Part shown: positions 17,238 through 29,250 of the stretch, one piece after another
How positions within the stretch are numbered: the stretch's first letter is position 1
Layout: every line of letters begins with the position of its first letter
NCBI RefSeq assembly: GCF_014193695.1
Contig: NZ_JACHZR010000001.1
Span: 1,091,309-1,155,308 of the forward strand
Direction: 5' to 3'
From: Rhizobium sp. BK316
GTDB lineage: Bacteria > Pseudomonadota > Alphaproteobacteria > Rhizobiales > Rhizobiaceae
Length of the DNA: 64,000 nt
Notes under the pieces: model-generated
The model's input: the letters and a program-made list of their open reading frames with translations, nothing else
Database searches by the model: none
What the model was told of the DNA's origin: nothing
Position numbers and translations under genes: made by a program

Positions 17238-17714
17238 CTAGAAGAAATCGAGCCCGTGCGATCCGGCGACGGCGCCGAATGCCGTGATGGCTGCAAGCAG
17301 CAGAAGCACTTCGTGCAGCCGGCTTACGCGGCGGAAGGCCGTTTGCGAATCTCGGCGCGCAGTCTCCTGGAACTTTGCATGGAGACGCGGTTCGATCACG
17401 AACAGCATGATCATGAAGATGAGCCACAGGCCGAACATCGCCGACAGCCACCAGAAATGCAGGTCGGCGAAACGATCCCAGAGCTCCATTCTGTAGGTCA
17501 TCCAGAGACCGGTTATGCCTGCGAGCGGAATCGAGATGCGCACCTGCGCCGAAAAATGGCGCTCGGTGACATCGAACAGCAAATGCGCTTCTTCATTGAT
17601 CCGTTGCGATCTCGCGATCGGCAATACGACCAGCGTCACGAAACTCAATCCGCCGATCCAATGAATGACGGCAAGGACGTGCAATGCGCGAGCGATCACG
17701 ATGTCGTCCATCAT
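17238..17714 (-). CDS. four-helix membrane protein, CopD/DUF2269-like
   Basis: A 158-residue membrane protein with four hydrophobic segments: near residues 8-30, 55-75, 82-105 and 135-152. The segment LHVLAVIHWIGGLSFVTLVV with its two histidines, and a second histidine at FADLHFWW, resemble small CopD/DUF2269-type quinol or heme-linked membrane proteins. A role is not known. It starts 6 bases after the DUF2478 gene, at the distal end of the nitrate reductase operon, and ATG 17714 has a GAGGG site. It may assist a membrane redox step, but this is inference. Confidence 0.75.
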   Translation of the reverse strand: MMDDIVIARALHVLAVIHWIGGLSFVTLVVLPIARSQRINEEAHLLFDVTERHFSAQVRISIPLAGITGLWMTYRMELWDRFADLHFWWLSAMFGLWLIFMIMLFVIEPRLHAKFQETARRDSQTAFRRVSRLHEVLLLLAAITAFGAVAGSHGLDFF

Positions 17715-17720
17715 TTACCC

Positions 17721-18290
17721 TCACGCGCCGACCGCCATCGCTTCGTCCGATGGCCAGGATGCCGGGCACAGACGCTCTGCAGCCGCCACCCGATCGGACG
17801 CAAAATCCGATAGCTTGATCTCTCTGGCAAATCCGGCCGCGAATTGCCGAAACGGTATCAGGTTGATTTCCGGAATTCCGATCAGAACCGGAATTGAAAG
17901 TTCCAGTGCCCTGGTCATCAGCGACCTGAAGCCCCCGCCCTCCACTTCGGTTTTTCCGAACTTGCAGAGGACAAGCAGATCGGTCCCGTCAGACAGGCCA
18001 GCTTCCACGACCTCGCAGGCATTCAGCAGCCGGTCGGTATTCAGCACGCATCCGCGAGCATGAGGACCACGATCATCGGAGATCGCGCTGATGTCACCGG
18101 CCGAAAGATCCCGCAGATAGATGTCGCATTTCGCCCGGCCGGGCCGTAGCTGGCTGTGCTGGACAAGGCCGGCCAGGCGCAGGCCTCGAGCGGCCATCAC
18201 ATCGGTGACCTCCTGTAGAAAAGCCTCGAAGTCCGAGCCCTTGGGATAGACGATCGCTGTGATCGGGAAGAGTGGCTGAACGGTTTGCAT
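17721..18290 (-). CDS. DUF2478 family protein
   Basis: A 189-residue cytosolic protein. The N-terminal strand and loop (ITAIVYPKGSDFEAFLQ) and the core LLVLCKFGKTEVEGGGFR, then SIPVLIGI, match the DUF2478 family, which is NTPase-like and often found with molybdoenzyme genes. A further conserved motif, GPHARGCVLN, is also visible. ATG 18290 has a GGAGATATCC site; a longer in-frame reading to 18389 lies over the upstream gene. Position within the nar operon suggests a role in molybdenum cofactor or nitrate reductase maturation, not proven here. Confidence 0.8.
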   Translation of the reverse strand: MQTVQPLFPITAIVYPKGSDFEAFLQEVTDVMAARGLRLAGLVQHSQLRPGRAKCDIYLRDLSAGDISAISDDRGPHARGCVLNTDRLLNACEVVEAGLSDGTDLLVLCKFGKTEVEGGGFRSLMTRALELSIPVLIGIPEINLIPFRQFAAGFAREIKLSDFASDRVAAAERLCPASWPSDEAMAVGA

Positions 18291-18333
18291 GGATATCTCC
18301 TCAAACAGAAGACAGGCGGAGGGGCAGGCATCG

Positions 18334-18618
18334 TCACAGCGTCCCCTGCTCCAGGACGGTCTTGCGCAGGATGGAGCGAACGGCAGCAAGCCCCGGATCT
18401 TCAGCGCGATTCATGACGCCGACCAGTTGGACGAAATCGTCATCCGACGCCATCTCCAGGAATGATCGGACGACCGTCGCAAGATAGTCGGGCGGGTTCA
18501 TGGCTTCGGCGGCGGCCGCCTTTTCGAGCCGCTCGTCCAGGCCTTCCATGCCGAGCATGCCGATCAGCGCGGTCATGACCTCCGGATTGTCGAGTGAGGC
18601 AATGAGAGCTCCGAACAT
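18334..18618 (-). CDS. small hypothetical protein of the nar operon
   Basis: A 94-residue, mostly helical, acidic protein that I do not recognise. It has no signal peptide, cysteines or membrane segment; the N-terminal third is rich in methionine and leucine (ALIGMLGMEGLDERLEKA). ATG 18618 has an AAGGAG site 6 bases upstream, which supports a real gene. It sits between the isomerase (9 bases upstream) and DUF2478 genes of the nar operon, so it is probably an accessory or assembly protein. Confidence 0.7.
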   Translation of the reverse strand: MFGALIASLDNPEVMTALIGMLGMEGLDERLEKAAAAEAMNPPDYLATVVRSFLEMASDDDFVQLVGVMNRAEDPGLAAVRSILRKTVLEQGTL

Positions 18619-18627
18619 GACATCTCC

Positions 18628-19515
18628 TTACTGCACCAGAGGGGTTGCGGCACCATCGAGGGCGATACCGCTGATATCGGCGCGACCGATCAACAGCGAA
18701 ATATACTGGGCTGTCGCCTGCCGGCGGACATGCTCCTCAAGATATTCGCCGATGCGGCCTTTGACCGCCTCGAACGGCAGGAGCGAACCGTCAATTTTCC
18801 GCACCAGCCGGATGAGGTGAACGCCGTAGCGGGTTTCAACCGGGGCCGATATTTCTCCGGGGGTGAGGCCAACCAGCGCAGCCTCGAATTCCGGTGTCGT
18901 GTCTCCGGGGCTGATCTGGCCAAGGCTGCCGCCGACCTCGCGCGAGGGGCAATCCGAACAATCCCTGGCGAGGCCTTCAAAACGCTCTGGCTCCCGCACC
19001 AGGACGGCAGCAAGAGAAGCCGCCCGGGCTTGAGCCTCGGCGAAGGCGGCGGCATCCCCCCTTCTTGCTGCAATCAGGATATGGTCCGCTTCGAAAAGCG
19101 GCGGCGTGACGAAACGCTTGCGGTTGTTCTCGTAGAAGCGACGCAGCATCTCCTCATCCGCCCTCGGGATTTTTACCTCGCATTCCAGGAGCGCGCGCAG
19201 CAACGCATCTTCGTCGGTTTCCAGCCGTCCATCCGCATCAGCCTGCGGTTCGGCGGCAATAGCGAGACGTCGTGCTTCCTCCAGCAACAGCTGGCGAATG
19301 ACGAGCGCCCGTGTTGCGGCATGCCAGGCCGCACCCGGATTGGCGGCCGGAAAATTCTGTGTCTCGGCAGCGATCGCCTTGCGGGAAATCGCAACGCCAT
19401 TGACGCTCACCGGCGGCATGATCACGGGCGCTGCGGATTGGATGGACGCATGCTCGTGCCGGTGATTGTGGCCCTCTTGGGTATGCGTAGTACGGTCGAT
19501 GACGATGGAAACCAT
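18628..19515 (-). CDS. parvulin-type peptidyl-prolyl isomerase
   Basis: A 295-residue protein with a C-terminal parvulin (PpiC) domain at about residues 145-245: FEADHILIAAR, GGSLGQISPG and APVETRYGVHLIRL are visible. It has no signal peptide, so it acts in the cytosol. A histidine-rich segment lies near the N-terminus (HTQEGHNHRHEH). NifM-like isomerases of this kind are common at the 3' side of narGHJI and are thought to help nitrate reductase fold; the gene follows narI by only 5 bases. Confidence 0.88.
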   Translation of the reverse strand: MVSIVIDRTTHTQEGHNHRHEHASIQSAAPVIMPPVSVNGVAISRKAIAAETQNFPAANPGAAWHAATRALVIRQLLLEEARRLAIAAEPQADADGRLETDEDALLRALLECEVKIPRADEEMLRRFYENNRKRFVTPPLFEADHILIAARRGDAAAFAEAQARAASLAAVLVREPERFEGLARDCSDCPSREVGGSLGQISPGDTTPEFEAALVGLTPGEISAPVETRYGVHLIRLVRKIDGSLLPFEAVKGRIGEYLEEHVRRQATAQYISLLIGRADISGIALDGAATPLVQ

Positions 19516-19520
19516 GGCCG

Positions 19521-20255
19521 TTACTCCGCCGGATGCCTGTAGGAACGGGCTGGATGCCGTTCACGCGTGAACCGGCTGCGCACGACCTGATAACCGGGAC
19601 GGCCGAGATACCAGACCGGCGCGCTCCAGATATGGACCAGCCGGGTGAAGGGAAACAGCAGGAAGATCGTCATGCCGAGCAGCAGATGCATCTTGAAGAT
19701 CGGATGCACGTCCGCGACATAGGCCGCCGCAGCCGGCTGCAGGGTCAGGATGCCCTGTGCCCAATTCATGAACTTCACCATCTCATGGCCGTCCATGTGG
19801 TTGAGGGACACGAAGATGGTCGAGAGGCCGAGCGTGAGCTGCAGCCAGAGAATGAGCAGGATCGCCATGTCGCCGAAGCTCGAGGTGGCGCGGATGCGCG
19901 GATCGAAGAAACGGCGATGCGCAAGAAGCGATATGCCGATGAAGCAGGCGATGCCGGCCAGACCGCCGATGACGATTGCAAGCCCCTGCTTGAAGCTGTG
20001 CGGAATGCCGAGCGCATCGAAAATGACGATCGGCGTCAGCAGGCCGCCGGCATGGCCGATGAAGATCACCAATATGCCGATGTGAAAGAGGTTCGACCCC
20101 CAGCGCAACTGGCTGCGGCGAAGCAACTGCGAGGAGCCGGTCTTCCAGGTATATTGCTCGCGATCGAAGCGGATCAGGCTGCCGAGCAGGAAAACGGTGA
20201 GGCAGAAATAGGGATACCAGCCGAAGAATACGGAATTGATCGTCTCGGACATCAT
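19521..20255 (-). CDS. narI: respiratory nitrate reductase gamma subunit
   Basis: Membrane cytochrome b subunit of NarGHI that takes electrons from quinol. About five membrane segments are visible, with heme-ligand histidines in FHIGILVIFIGH and in KMHLLLGMTIFLLFPFTRLVH. The 244-residue length is slightly above the E. coli protein (225). Three ATG codons in a row (20258, 20255, 20252) follow AAGGAGG; the middle one has the best spacing. It starts 10 bases after narJ and is followed closely by the isomerase gene. Confidence 0.95.
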   Translation of the reverse strand: MMSETINSVFFGWYPYFCLTVFLLGSLIRFDREQYTWKTGSSQLLRRSQLRWGSNLFHIGILVIFIGHAGGLLTPIVIFDALGIPHSFKQGLAIVIGGLAGIACFIGISLLAHRRFFDPRIRATSSFGDMAILLILWLQLTLGLSTIFVSLNHMDGHEMVKFMNWAQGILTLQPAAAAYVADVHPIFKMHLLLGMTIFLLFPFTRLVHIWSAPVWYLGRPGYQVVRSRFTRERHPARSYRHPAE

Positions 20256-20265
20256 CATTCCTCCT

Positions 20266-20975
20266 TCAAGGGGCATTGGCGCGCACGTCGCGGCGGGCGG
20301 CCCGCATACGGGTCTGAAGTCGTTCGCTGGAACAGCCGTCCATGCCGCTGTTTCCGGGACCGAAGGTGACGGCTGTTTCTTCCCATTCCGCATCGAGTGC
20401 CGCGAGATCACTGTCCGGTACCCTGGAGAGATCTTCGTCGTCGGAAACATTAAGCGAGACGCCGGCCACACCGCGAATGGCAGTCAGGACGGCAGCATAG
20501 GGAGAGCCCCGGGATGCAAGCCGCTCTTCCAGCGCCCCCAGGATATGGATGGTTTCGGAAAGAAGGTTCAGGGCTTCCTCCAACGGCTGCGTCGATAGAT
20601 ATTCCAGGAAAAGCGGCAGATAGTCCGGCAGTTCGTTGGCGGCGAGCACCAGCCCACCTTTCTCGTAGAGCGCGGCGAGATCGACCATGGCCTGGCCCCG
20701 ATCGCGGCTTTCGCCGTGCACATGCTCGAAGAGATGCAGCGAGAGGCGCCGCGTCCTGTCGAAGAGCTCGACATAGCGCTCCTGCAGGTCGAAGAGATCG
20801 AGCGAACCGAGATCATCGAGAAGCGGCTGTAGTGCGGCTGCGGCGGCTGTCGGCAACAACCTCTCGGAGGCGATTGCGGCTTCGATCTCCGGCACTGCGG
20901 CGCAGAGCTCTTCGGACGGATAGGTCAGCAGCGCGGAAAGCGCCCGAAAGGTGAGACTCCCCTGTCTATCGGCCA

Positions 20976-20979
<4 letters not shown>
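20266..20979 (-). CDS. narJ: nitrate reductase assembly chaperone
   Basis: A 237-residue TorD-family chaperone needed for molybdenum cofactor insertion into NarG before membrane attachment. The helical core includes LLTYPSEELCAAVPEIE and the conserved ERYVELFDRTRRLSLHLFEH. ATG 20979 overlaps the narH stop (ATGA), as usual in narGHJI operons. The C-terminal 35 residues are charged and not conserved. Confidence 0.94.
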
Positions 20980-22498
<1,519 letters not shown>

Positions 22499-22502
<4 letters not shown>

Positions 22503-25500
22503 TCTGCAGCCTCCTTGGATGCATCCGTTGAGAGCGGCTCTTCGAGCCAATCGATCCTGGACATTTTGCGAACGACGATGAATTCGTCGCGATTGGAACC
22601 CACGGTTCCGTAATAGTTGAAACCGTAGGCGAGCTGGGCGTAACCACCGATCATGTGGGTCGGCTTCAGGACCGTACGCGTCACCGAATTGTGGATGCCA
22701 CCGCGATTGCCTGTTAGCTCGGAGCCCGGCGTGTTTATGATTTTCTCCTGGGCATGATACATCAGCATCATGCCCTGCTTGATGCGCTGAGAAACGACAG
22801 CACGGGCTGTCAGCGCGCCATTGGCGTTGAAGACCTCGACCCAGTCATTGTCGACGATGCCGGCAGATTTGGCGTCCACCTCCGAGATCCAGACGACCGG
22901 ACCGCCGCGATTGAGGGTCAGCATCAAAAGATTATCGCTATAGGTGGAGTGGATGCCCCATTTCTGATGCGGCGTCAGGAAATTAAGGACGATTTCCTTG
23001 TTGCCGTTCGGCCGGCGATCCTTGACGACGCCGATCGTCTTCAGGTCGACAGGCGGCTTCCAGGTGACGAAGCCCTCGCCGAAGGCCCGCATCCAGAGAT
23101 GATCCTGATAGAGCTGCTGGCGGCCGGTAAGAGTGCGCCATGGGATCAGCTCGTGTACGTTCGTATAACCAGCATTGTAGCAGACCTTCTCGCTCTCGAT
23201 GCCCGACCAGGTGGGCGAGGAGATGATCTTGCGAGGTTGCGCCTGGATGTCGCGATAGCGGATCTTCTCGTCTTCCTTGGGAATGGCGAGATGGGCATGG
23301 TCGCGGCCGGTCGCCTTCGACAGGGCCTCCCAGGCCTTCACCGCCACTTCGCCATTGGTCTCCGGCGCGAGCATCAGGATGACTTCGGCGGCATCGATAT
23401 CGCTATCGATCTTCGGCAGACCCTTTGCTGCGCCTTCCGAATGCACGCCGTTGAGGGCGCCAAGGGCCGCGACCTCATGTTCGGTCTTCCAGTTGATGCC
23501 TTTGCCGCCATTGCCGATCGAGGTCATCAGCGGCCCCAGCGCCGTATAGCGGGCATGGATGTTCGGGTAGTCGCGCTCGATGACGGCAACCGATGGCATG
23601 GTGCGGCCCGGAATCGGCTCGATCTCGCCGCGTTTCCAGTCCCTGACGTCGAAAGCCTGGGCCATCTCACCGGGACTGTCGTGCTGGATCGGTGTCAGGA
23701 CCACGTCCTGCTCGACGCCGAGCACCTCCGGAGCAACACGCGAAAAGGCCTTGGCGATCCCCTTGTAGATCTCCCAGTCGGAGCGTGCCTCCCAGGCCGG
23801 ATCGACCGCCGCCGACAGCGGGTGGATGAAGGGGTGCATGTCGGACGTATTGAGGTCGTTCTTTTCGTACCATGTGGCGGTCGGCAGAACGATGTCGGAA
23901 TAGACGCAGGTGGTCGACATGCGGAAGTCCAGCGTCACCAGAAGATCGAGTTTGCCGCGCGGTGCCTCGTCGTGCCAGGCGACCTCCTTGTTGCGGACGG
24001 CGCCTTCAGGCCCGAGGTCTTTGCCCATGACGCCGTTTTCGGTGCCGAGCAGATGCTTGAGGAAATATTCATGGCCCTTGCCCGACGAACCGAGCAGGTT
24101 CGAACGCCAGACGAACATGTTGCGCGGCCAGTTGGCCGGATCGTCAGGATCGTCACAGGAGAGTTCGAGCTCGCCGGATTTCAGCGCTTTCGCCACATAA
24201 TCCTTCGGCTCGAGACCGGCCGCCTTCGCCCTGCCGGCGATCGAGAGCGGATTGGCTTTCAATTGCGGTGCCGATGGCAGCCAGCCCATGCGCTCAGCAC
24301 GGACGTTGTAGTCGATGAAGCTGTTTTCCCAATCGCCTTCCGGCGCGGTCGGCGAAAGGATCTCGGCCGCCGTCAGTGTCTCGTAGCGCCACTGATCCGT
24401 ATGGGCATAGAAGAAGGAGGTCGAATTCATGTGACGCGGCGGGCGAGCCCAATCGAGGGCGAAGGCGAGCGGCGTCCAGCCGGTCTGCGGCCTGAGTTTC
24501 TCCTGGCCGACATAGTGGGACCAGCCGCCGCCCGACTGACCGATCGCTCCACAGAAGACCAGGAGATTGATCACGCCGCGGTAGTTCATGTCCATGTTGT
24601 ACCAATGGTTCATGCCGGCGCCGATGATGATCATCGAGCGTCCCTGGGTCTTTTCGGCATTGGTGGCGAACTCGCGGGCAACAGTGATGATCGCGTCGCG
24701 CTTGACGCCGGTGATGCGCTCGGCCCAGGCCGGCGTGAACGGCAGGTCGTCATTATAGTCACGGGCGACGTTTTCACCGCCGAAGCCGCGATCGAGGCCG
24801 TAATTCGCCATCATCAGATCGTAGACGGTCGCAACCTTGACCAGCTTGCCGTCGGCATCGGCAATCGTGCGGACAGGGACGCGGCGGGTGAGGACTTCGC
24901 CATGGTCCGTCGCGACGAAATGCTCGGTGGCGCGACCGCCGAAATAGGGGAAGTCCACGTCTTCGACGGCTGCGTCCTGGTTTGCAAGCGTGAGCTTGAG
25001 ACGGACGTCTCGGCCCTGCCCATCCTTTTGGTCGAGGTTCCACTTCGCCTGTTCGCCCCAGCGATAGCCGACCGAGCCCAGGGGAGCGACGAGCTCGTTC
25101 GTCTTTTCATCGATGGCAACGGCCTTCCATTCCGGATTGTTGGTCTCGCCGAGCGCACCGTCCAGCTCGGAAGCACGCAGCAGGCGCTCGGGGACCAATC
25201 TGCCCTCCCGCTCGACGAGCCGGACGAGGAACGGCATGTCGGTATAACGTCGGGTATAATCGTCGAAATAAGGAACGGACCGGTCGAGATAATATTCCCG
25301 CAGGATGACGTGACCCATGGCAAGCGCGAGTGCCGCGTCGGTTCCCTGCTTCGGATTGAGCCAGATATCGGCAAATTTCGTCGCCTCGGCATAGTCGGGG
25401 CTGACGACGGCGCTCTTGGTGCCCTTGTAGCGGACCTCGGTGTAGAAATGCGCATCCGGCGTGCGGGTCTGCGGCACGTTGGAACCCCAGACGATGATGA

Positions 25501-26242
25501 AGCCGGCATTGTACCAGTCGGCACTTTCGGGCACGTCGGTCTGTTCGCCCCAGGTCTGCGGGCTTGCAGGCGGCAGGTCGCAATACCAGTCGTAGAAGGA
25601 CATGCAGACGCCGCCGAGCAGCGACAGATAGCGCGAGCCCGCAGCATAGGAGACCATGGACATGGCCGGGATCGGCGAGAAGCCGATGATGCGGTCCGGA
25701 CCATGCGCCTTGACCGTATAGGCATTCGCAGCCGCGACGATCTCGGTGACTTCATCCCAGCTGGCGCGGACAAAGCCGCCGTGACCGCGGATGGACATGT
25801 AGGACTTGCGCTTTTCGGCATCCTCGACGATCGACGCCCAGGCCGCAACCGGCGACATGGTCCCCCGCGCCTTACGCCACAGTTTCAGGAGCCGCCCGCG
25901 GATCATCGGATATTTCACACGCGCGCCGGAATAAAGATACCAGCTGTAGGAAGCGCCACGCGCGCAGCCGCGCGGCTCATGGTTCGGCAGGTCCGGCCGC
26001 GTGCGCGGATAATCCGTCTGCTGGGTCTCCCAGGTCACGATGCCGCCCTTGACGTAGATCTTCCACGAACAGGAGCCCGTGCAGTTCACTCCATGCGTGG
26101 AGCGAACGATCTTGTCGTGCTGCCAGCGCTTGCGGTAGCCGTCCTCCCAGGAGCGATCCTCGCTGGTGACGATGCCGTGGCCGTTGGAGAACTGGCCGAC
26201 ATTCTTCCGGAAGAAGGCGAGCCGGTCGAGGAAATGAGACAT
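22499..26242 (-). CDS. narG: respiratory nitrate reductase alpha subunit
   Basis: The 1247-residue catalytic subunit that binds Mo-bis-MGD and reduces nitrate to nitrite on the cytoplasmic side. The FS0 cluster ligands are present: HGVNCTGSCSWK (His ligand, then two Cys) and RGCARGASYSWY. The Mo-ligand aspartate lies in YCDLPPASPQTWGEQTD near residue 222. Length and motifs match NarG rather than periplasmic NapA. It follows narK by 15 bases. Confidence 0.98.
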
Positions 26243-26257
26243 GTTTTTCTCCTGGTC

Positions 26258-29014
26258 TTATTCAGCCGCAGCCGCTTTGCCGGCAGCGCTGCGCTTGCCG
26301 CGCTCGATATCGTGGAGGAGGCCGCCCTTGCGGGTATAGGCGGCCCAGGTGAGGACGAGGCAGCTCACATAGAAGATGAGGAAGGCCCAGATCGCGGATT
26401 GGGCTCCGCCAGTAAACGTGATCGACAGGCCGTAGCCCATCGGGATGAAGAAGGCGCCGAAGGCAGCGATCGCGGAGGTGAAGCCGGTGATGGCGGCCGA
26501 TTCCTTCTCCGCCTGCAGGCGGCGGGTCTCCGGCCTGGCATTCGGCATCAGCCGGGCCATTTCCTTGCCCATGATCGTGGGGATCATCTGAAAGGTCGAG
26601 GCGTTGCCGACGCCGGTCGCGAAGAACAGCACGAGGAAGGAGATGAAGAAGCCCCAGAAAGCTCCCGGCTGATCCTTGGTCGCGATGAACCACAGCACGC
26701 CGCCCGCGCCGATCATCATCAGGACGAAGACCCAGAAGGTTACCCGCGCGCCGCCGAAACGATCGGCAAGCCAGCCGGTTCCCGAGCGGGAGAGTGCCCC
26801 GACGAGCGGCCCCAGGAAGGCGAACTGAAGCGCGTTGACATCGGGAAACAGGGTTTTGGCAAGCAGCGGGAAGCCGGCCGAATAACCGATGAAGGAGCCG
26901 AAGGTGCCAGTATAGAGCCAGCACATGATCCAGTTATGCCGGCGCTGGAAAATGACTGCCTGCTCGGCAAAGGAAGCCTTGGCCGAGGCGATGTCGTTCA
27001 TGCCGAACCAGCAGGCGAAGGCCGAAAGCGCGATGAAGGGCACGAAGAAGAAGCCGGCATTCTGCAGCCACAGCGGCGCTTCATCGACCGGCCCCTTTGT
27101 CATTGCCGGATCCCCGCCGAACCAGCCGAAGATTCCCGCGGTGATGACGAGCGGCACGACGAACTGAACGACGCTGACACCGAGATTGCCGAGACCGGCA
27201 TTGAGTGCCAGTGCGTTGCCCTTCTCCGACTTCGGGAAGAAGAAGGAGATGTTCGACATCGAGGAGGCGAAGTTGCCGCCGCCGAAACCGCAGAGCAGTG
27301 CCAGCAGAAGCAGCACGATATAGGGTGTCTCGGGATTCTGCACGGCAAAGCCGATGCCGAGCGCCGGAATGATCAGCGACCAGGTGGTCAGCGTGGTCCA
27401 TAACCGCCCGCCGAAGATCGGCACCATGAAGGAATAGAAGATCCGGAAGGTGGCGCCCGAAATGCCGGGAAGGGCGGCCAGCCAGAAGAGCTGGTCGGTG
27501 GTGAAGGTGAATCCGACGAGCGGGAGCTTTGCCACCACCACGGACCAGACCTGCCAGATCGCGAAGGAGAGCAAAAGCGCCGGAATGGAGAGCCACAGGT
27601 TTCGGCGGGCAATGGGTCTTCCCGTCTCAGCCCAGAAGGTCGGATCTTCCGGCCGCCAGTCGGTGAGCACCGAGCCTTTGCGTCGCGTCTCGATCTGCGG
27701 GGCTGGCATGCCCTGCATTTCCGGGAAGGGCGGCAGAGCATCGAGCGCCTGTCCGGCAGCTTTGCGCTCCATCTGCCGGACGGCCACGTGCATCCACACA
27801 AGTGCGACGGTGACCAGCAGGAAGAGCGCCATGAAGCAGCTGGTCCAGAGGCCCGTCAGATCTAGGAGTATCCCGAAGAGGATCGGCAGCACGAAGCCAC
27901 CGAGGCCGCCGATCATGCCGACCAGCCCGCCGACGGCACCGACATGTTCCGGATAATAGACCGGAATATGTTTGTAGACCGCCGCCTTGCCGAGCGCCAT
28001 GAAGAAGCCAAGGATGAAGACAACGACCGTGAAGCCCACCAGCCCCATCTCGATATGAAAGGTGGCGGGGCCGTTGAGGGTGCGAACGGTATAGTCAGCC
28101 GGTGGATAGGCAAGGATGAAGGTCGCCACGACCGAGACCAGGAACGTCCAGTAGAGGACGCGGCGCGCGCCATAAACATCGGACAGGCGGCCGCCATAGG
28201 CGCGCAACAGACTTGCCGGCACGGAGAAGAAGGCTGCGATCACGCCGGCAGTGCGGATGTCGAGGCCATAGACGCCGATGAGATATTGCGGCAGCCATAA
28301 GGACAGCGCGACAAAGGCGCCGAAGACGAAGAAATAATAGAGCGCGAAACGCCAGACCTGTACGTTTTTCAGCGGTTCAAGCTCGAGCCAGGCGCTCTTT
28401 GCCTTCTGGCCGGTGCGGCGGCGTTCGGCATGGACCGGATCGTCCTTTGTCATGAACCAGAAGATCAGCGCCATGATCACCAGCGCTGCCGCCCAGATCT
28501 CGGCGACGGCATGCCAGCCCCAGGCGACCAGGACCAGGGGGGCAAGCAACTTGGTCACGGCCGATCCGACATTGCCGGCTCCGAAAATGCCGAGAGCCGC
28601 GCCTTGCTTGCCCGGCGGATACCACCGCGATACATAGGCGACACCGACCGCGAACGAACCGCCGGCGATGCCGACGCCGAGTGCGGCGAGCAGCATCTGG
28701 GGGTAGGTTTGCGCATAGGTCATCAGGAAGGTCGCGAGTGCGGCCGCCAGCATGGTCGTCACGAAGACGAGGCGCCCGCCATAGATATCGCTCCAGATAC
28801 CGAGTACCACGCGGATGAGAGATCCGGTCAGTATGGGCGTTCCGACCAGAAGCCCGAATTCGGTTTCCGTCAGCCCCAGCTCCTGGCGGATTCGGATGCC
28901 GATGATGGCGAAGATTGTCCAGGCCGCAAAACAGACCGTGAAGGCGATCGTGCTTGCGGCAAGTGCGTTGCGTTGTTCTCTGCTATCGACTTCCTGGGGA
29001 GCCGGCATGGCCAT
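26258..29014 (-). CDS. narK: fused NarK1-NarK2 nitrate/nitrite transporter
   Basis: A 918-residue membrane protein of the major facilitator superfamily, twice the normal 420-460 aa. The first half (about 1-430) is NarK1-like with GNVGSAVTKLLAPLV; the second (about 470-900) is NarK2-like with GGNFASSMSNISFFFPKSEKG and GNLGVSVVQF nitrate-signature segments. By analogy with the Paracoccus fusion, one half takes up nitrate with protons and the other exchanges nitrate for nitrite. It heads the nar operon, with an FNR-type box 69 bases upstream. Confidence 0.95.
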   Translation of the reverse strand: MAMPAPQEVDSREQRNALAASTIAFTVCFAAWTIFAIIGIRIRQELGLTETEFGLLVGTPILTGSLIRVVLGIWSDIYGGRLVFVTTMLAAALATFLMTYAQTYPQMLLAALGVGIAGGSFAVGVAYVSRWYPPGKQGAALGIFGAGNVGSAVTKLLAPLVLVAWGWHAVAEIWAAALVIMALIFWFMTKDDPVHAERRRTGQKAKSAWLELEPLKNVQVWRFALYYFFVFGAFVALSLWLPQYLIGVYGLDIRTAGVIAAFFSVPASLLRAYGGRLSDVYGARRVLYWTFLVSVVATFILAYPPADYTVRTLNGPATFHIEMGLVGFTVVVFILGFFMALGKAAVYKHIPVYYPEHVGAVGGLVGMIGGLGGFVLPILFGILLDLTGLWTSCFMALFLLVTVALVWMHVAVRQMERKAAGQALDALPPFPEMQGMPAPQIETRRKGSVLTDWRPEDPTFWAETGRPIARRNLWLSIPALLLSFAIWQVWSVVVAKLPLVGFTFTTDQLFWLAALPGISGATFRIFYSFMVPIFGGRLWTTLTTWSLIIPALGIGFAVQNPETPYIVLLLLALLCGFGGGNFASSMSNISFFFPKSEKGNALALNAGLGNLGVSVVQFVVPLVITAGIFGWFGGDPAMTKGPVDEAPLWLQNAGFFFVPFIALSAFACWFGMNDIASAKASFAEQAVIFQRRHNWIMCWLYTGTFGSFIGYSAGFPLLAKTLFPDVNALQFAFLGPLVGALSRSGTGWLADRFGGARVTFWVFVLMMIGAGGVLWFIATKDQPGAFWGFFISFLVLFFATGVGNASTFQMIPTIMGKEMARLMPNARPETRRLQAEKESAAITGFTSAIAAFGAFFIPMGYGLSITFTGGAQSAIWAFLIFYVSCLVLTWAAYTRKGGLLHDIERGKRSAAGKAAAAE

Positions 29015-29082
29015 GTTCCGTTCGTGACAAGATGATCCTTCTTCGGTCTCGACATCGGTAACTGGGAATGCGTGCTGCGACT

Positions 29083-29096
29083 TTGATTTCAGTCAA
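29083..29096. promoter_or_regulatory. FNR/FixK-type box for the nar operon
   Basis: TTGATTTCAGTCAA matches TTGAT-N4-ATCAA with one mismatch. Its centre (29089.5) is 75 bases from the narK start; activation at -41.5 would place the start near 29048, leaving a leader of about 34 bases. This is good geometry for nar activation by the divergent regulator or by FnrN/FixK. Confidence 0.7.
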
Positions 29097-29194
29097 ACAG
29101 AGAGGTTCAAGTGTAATAAAGTCAAAAGCATAGAAAGAATTGCTTGCGAAATGATAAATATAACCTCATCGATTGATCTATCTATTCTTTCTGC

Positions 29195-29208
29195 TTGATA
29201 ATAATCAA
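29195..29208. promoter_or_regulatory. perfect FNR box near the regulator gene
   Basis: TTGATAATAATCAA is a perfect TTGAT-N4-ATCAA palindrome centred 49 bases before the regulator ATG. Activation of that gene would leave almost no leader, so autorepression, or a second upstream site for nar, is equally possible. Confidence 0.7.
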
Positions 29209-29250
29209 TCGCATGCAAAAATACCGTTATGCGGCTCGGAGAAACATACG

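Noticed and set aside
22754..27403. 1549-residue open frame on the + strand opposite narG and narK
   Set aside because: It is antisense to two genes with full motif support, has no recognisable domain, and is what GC-rich codon bias on the other strand produces.
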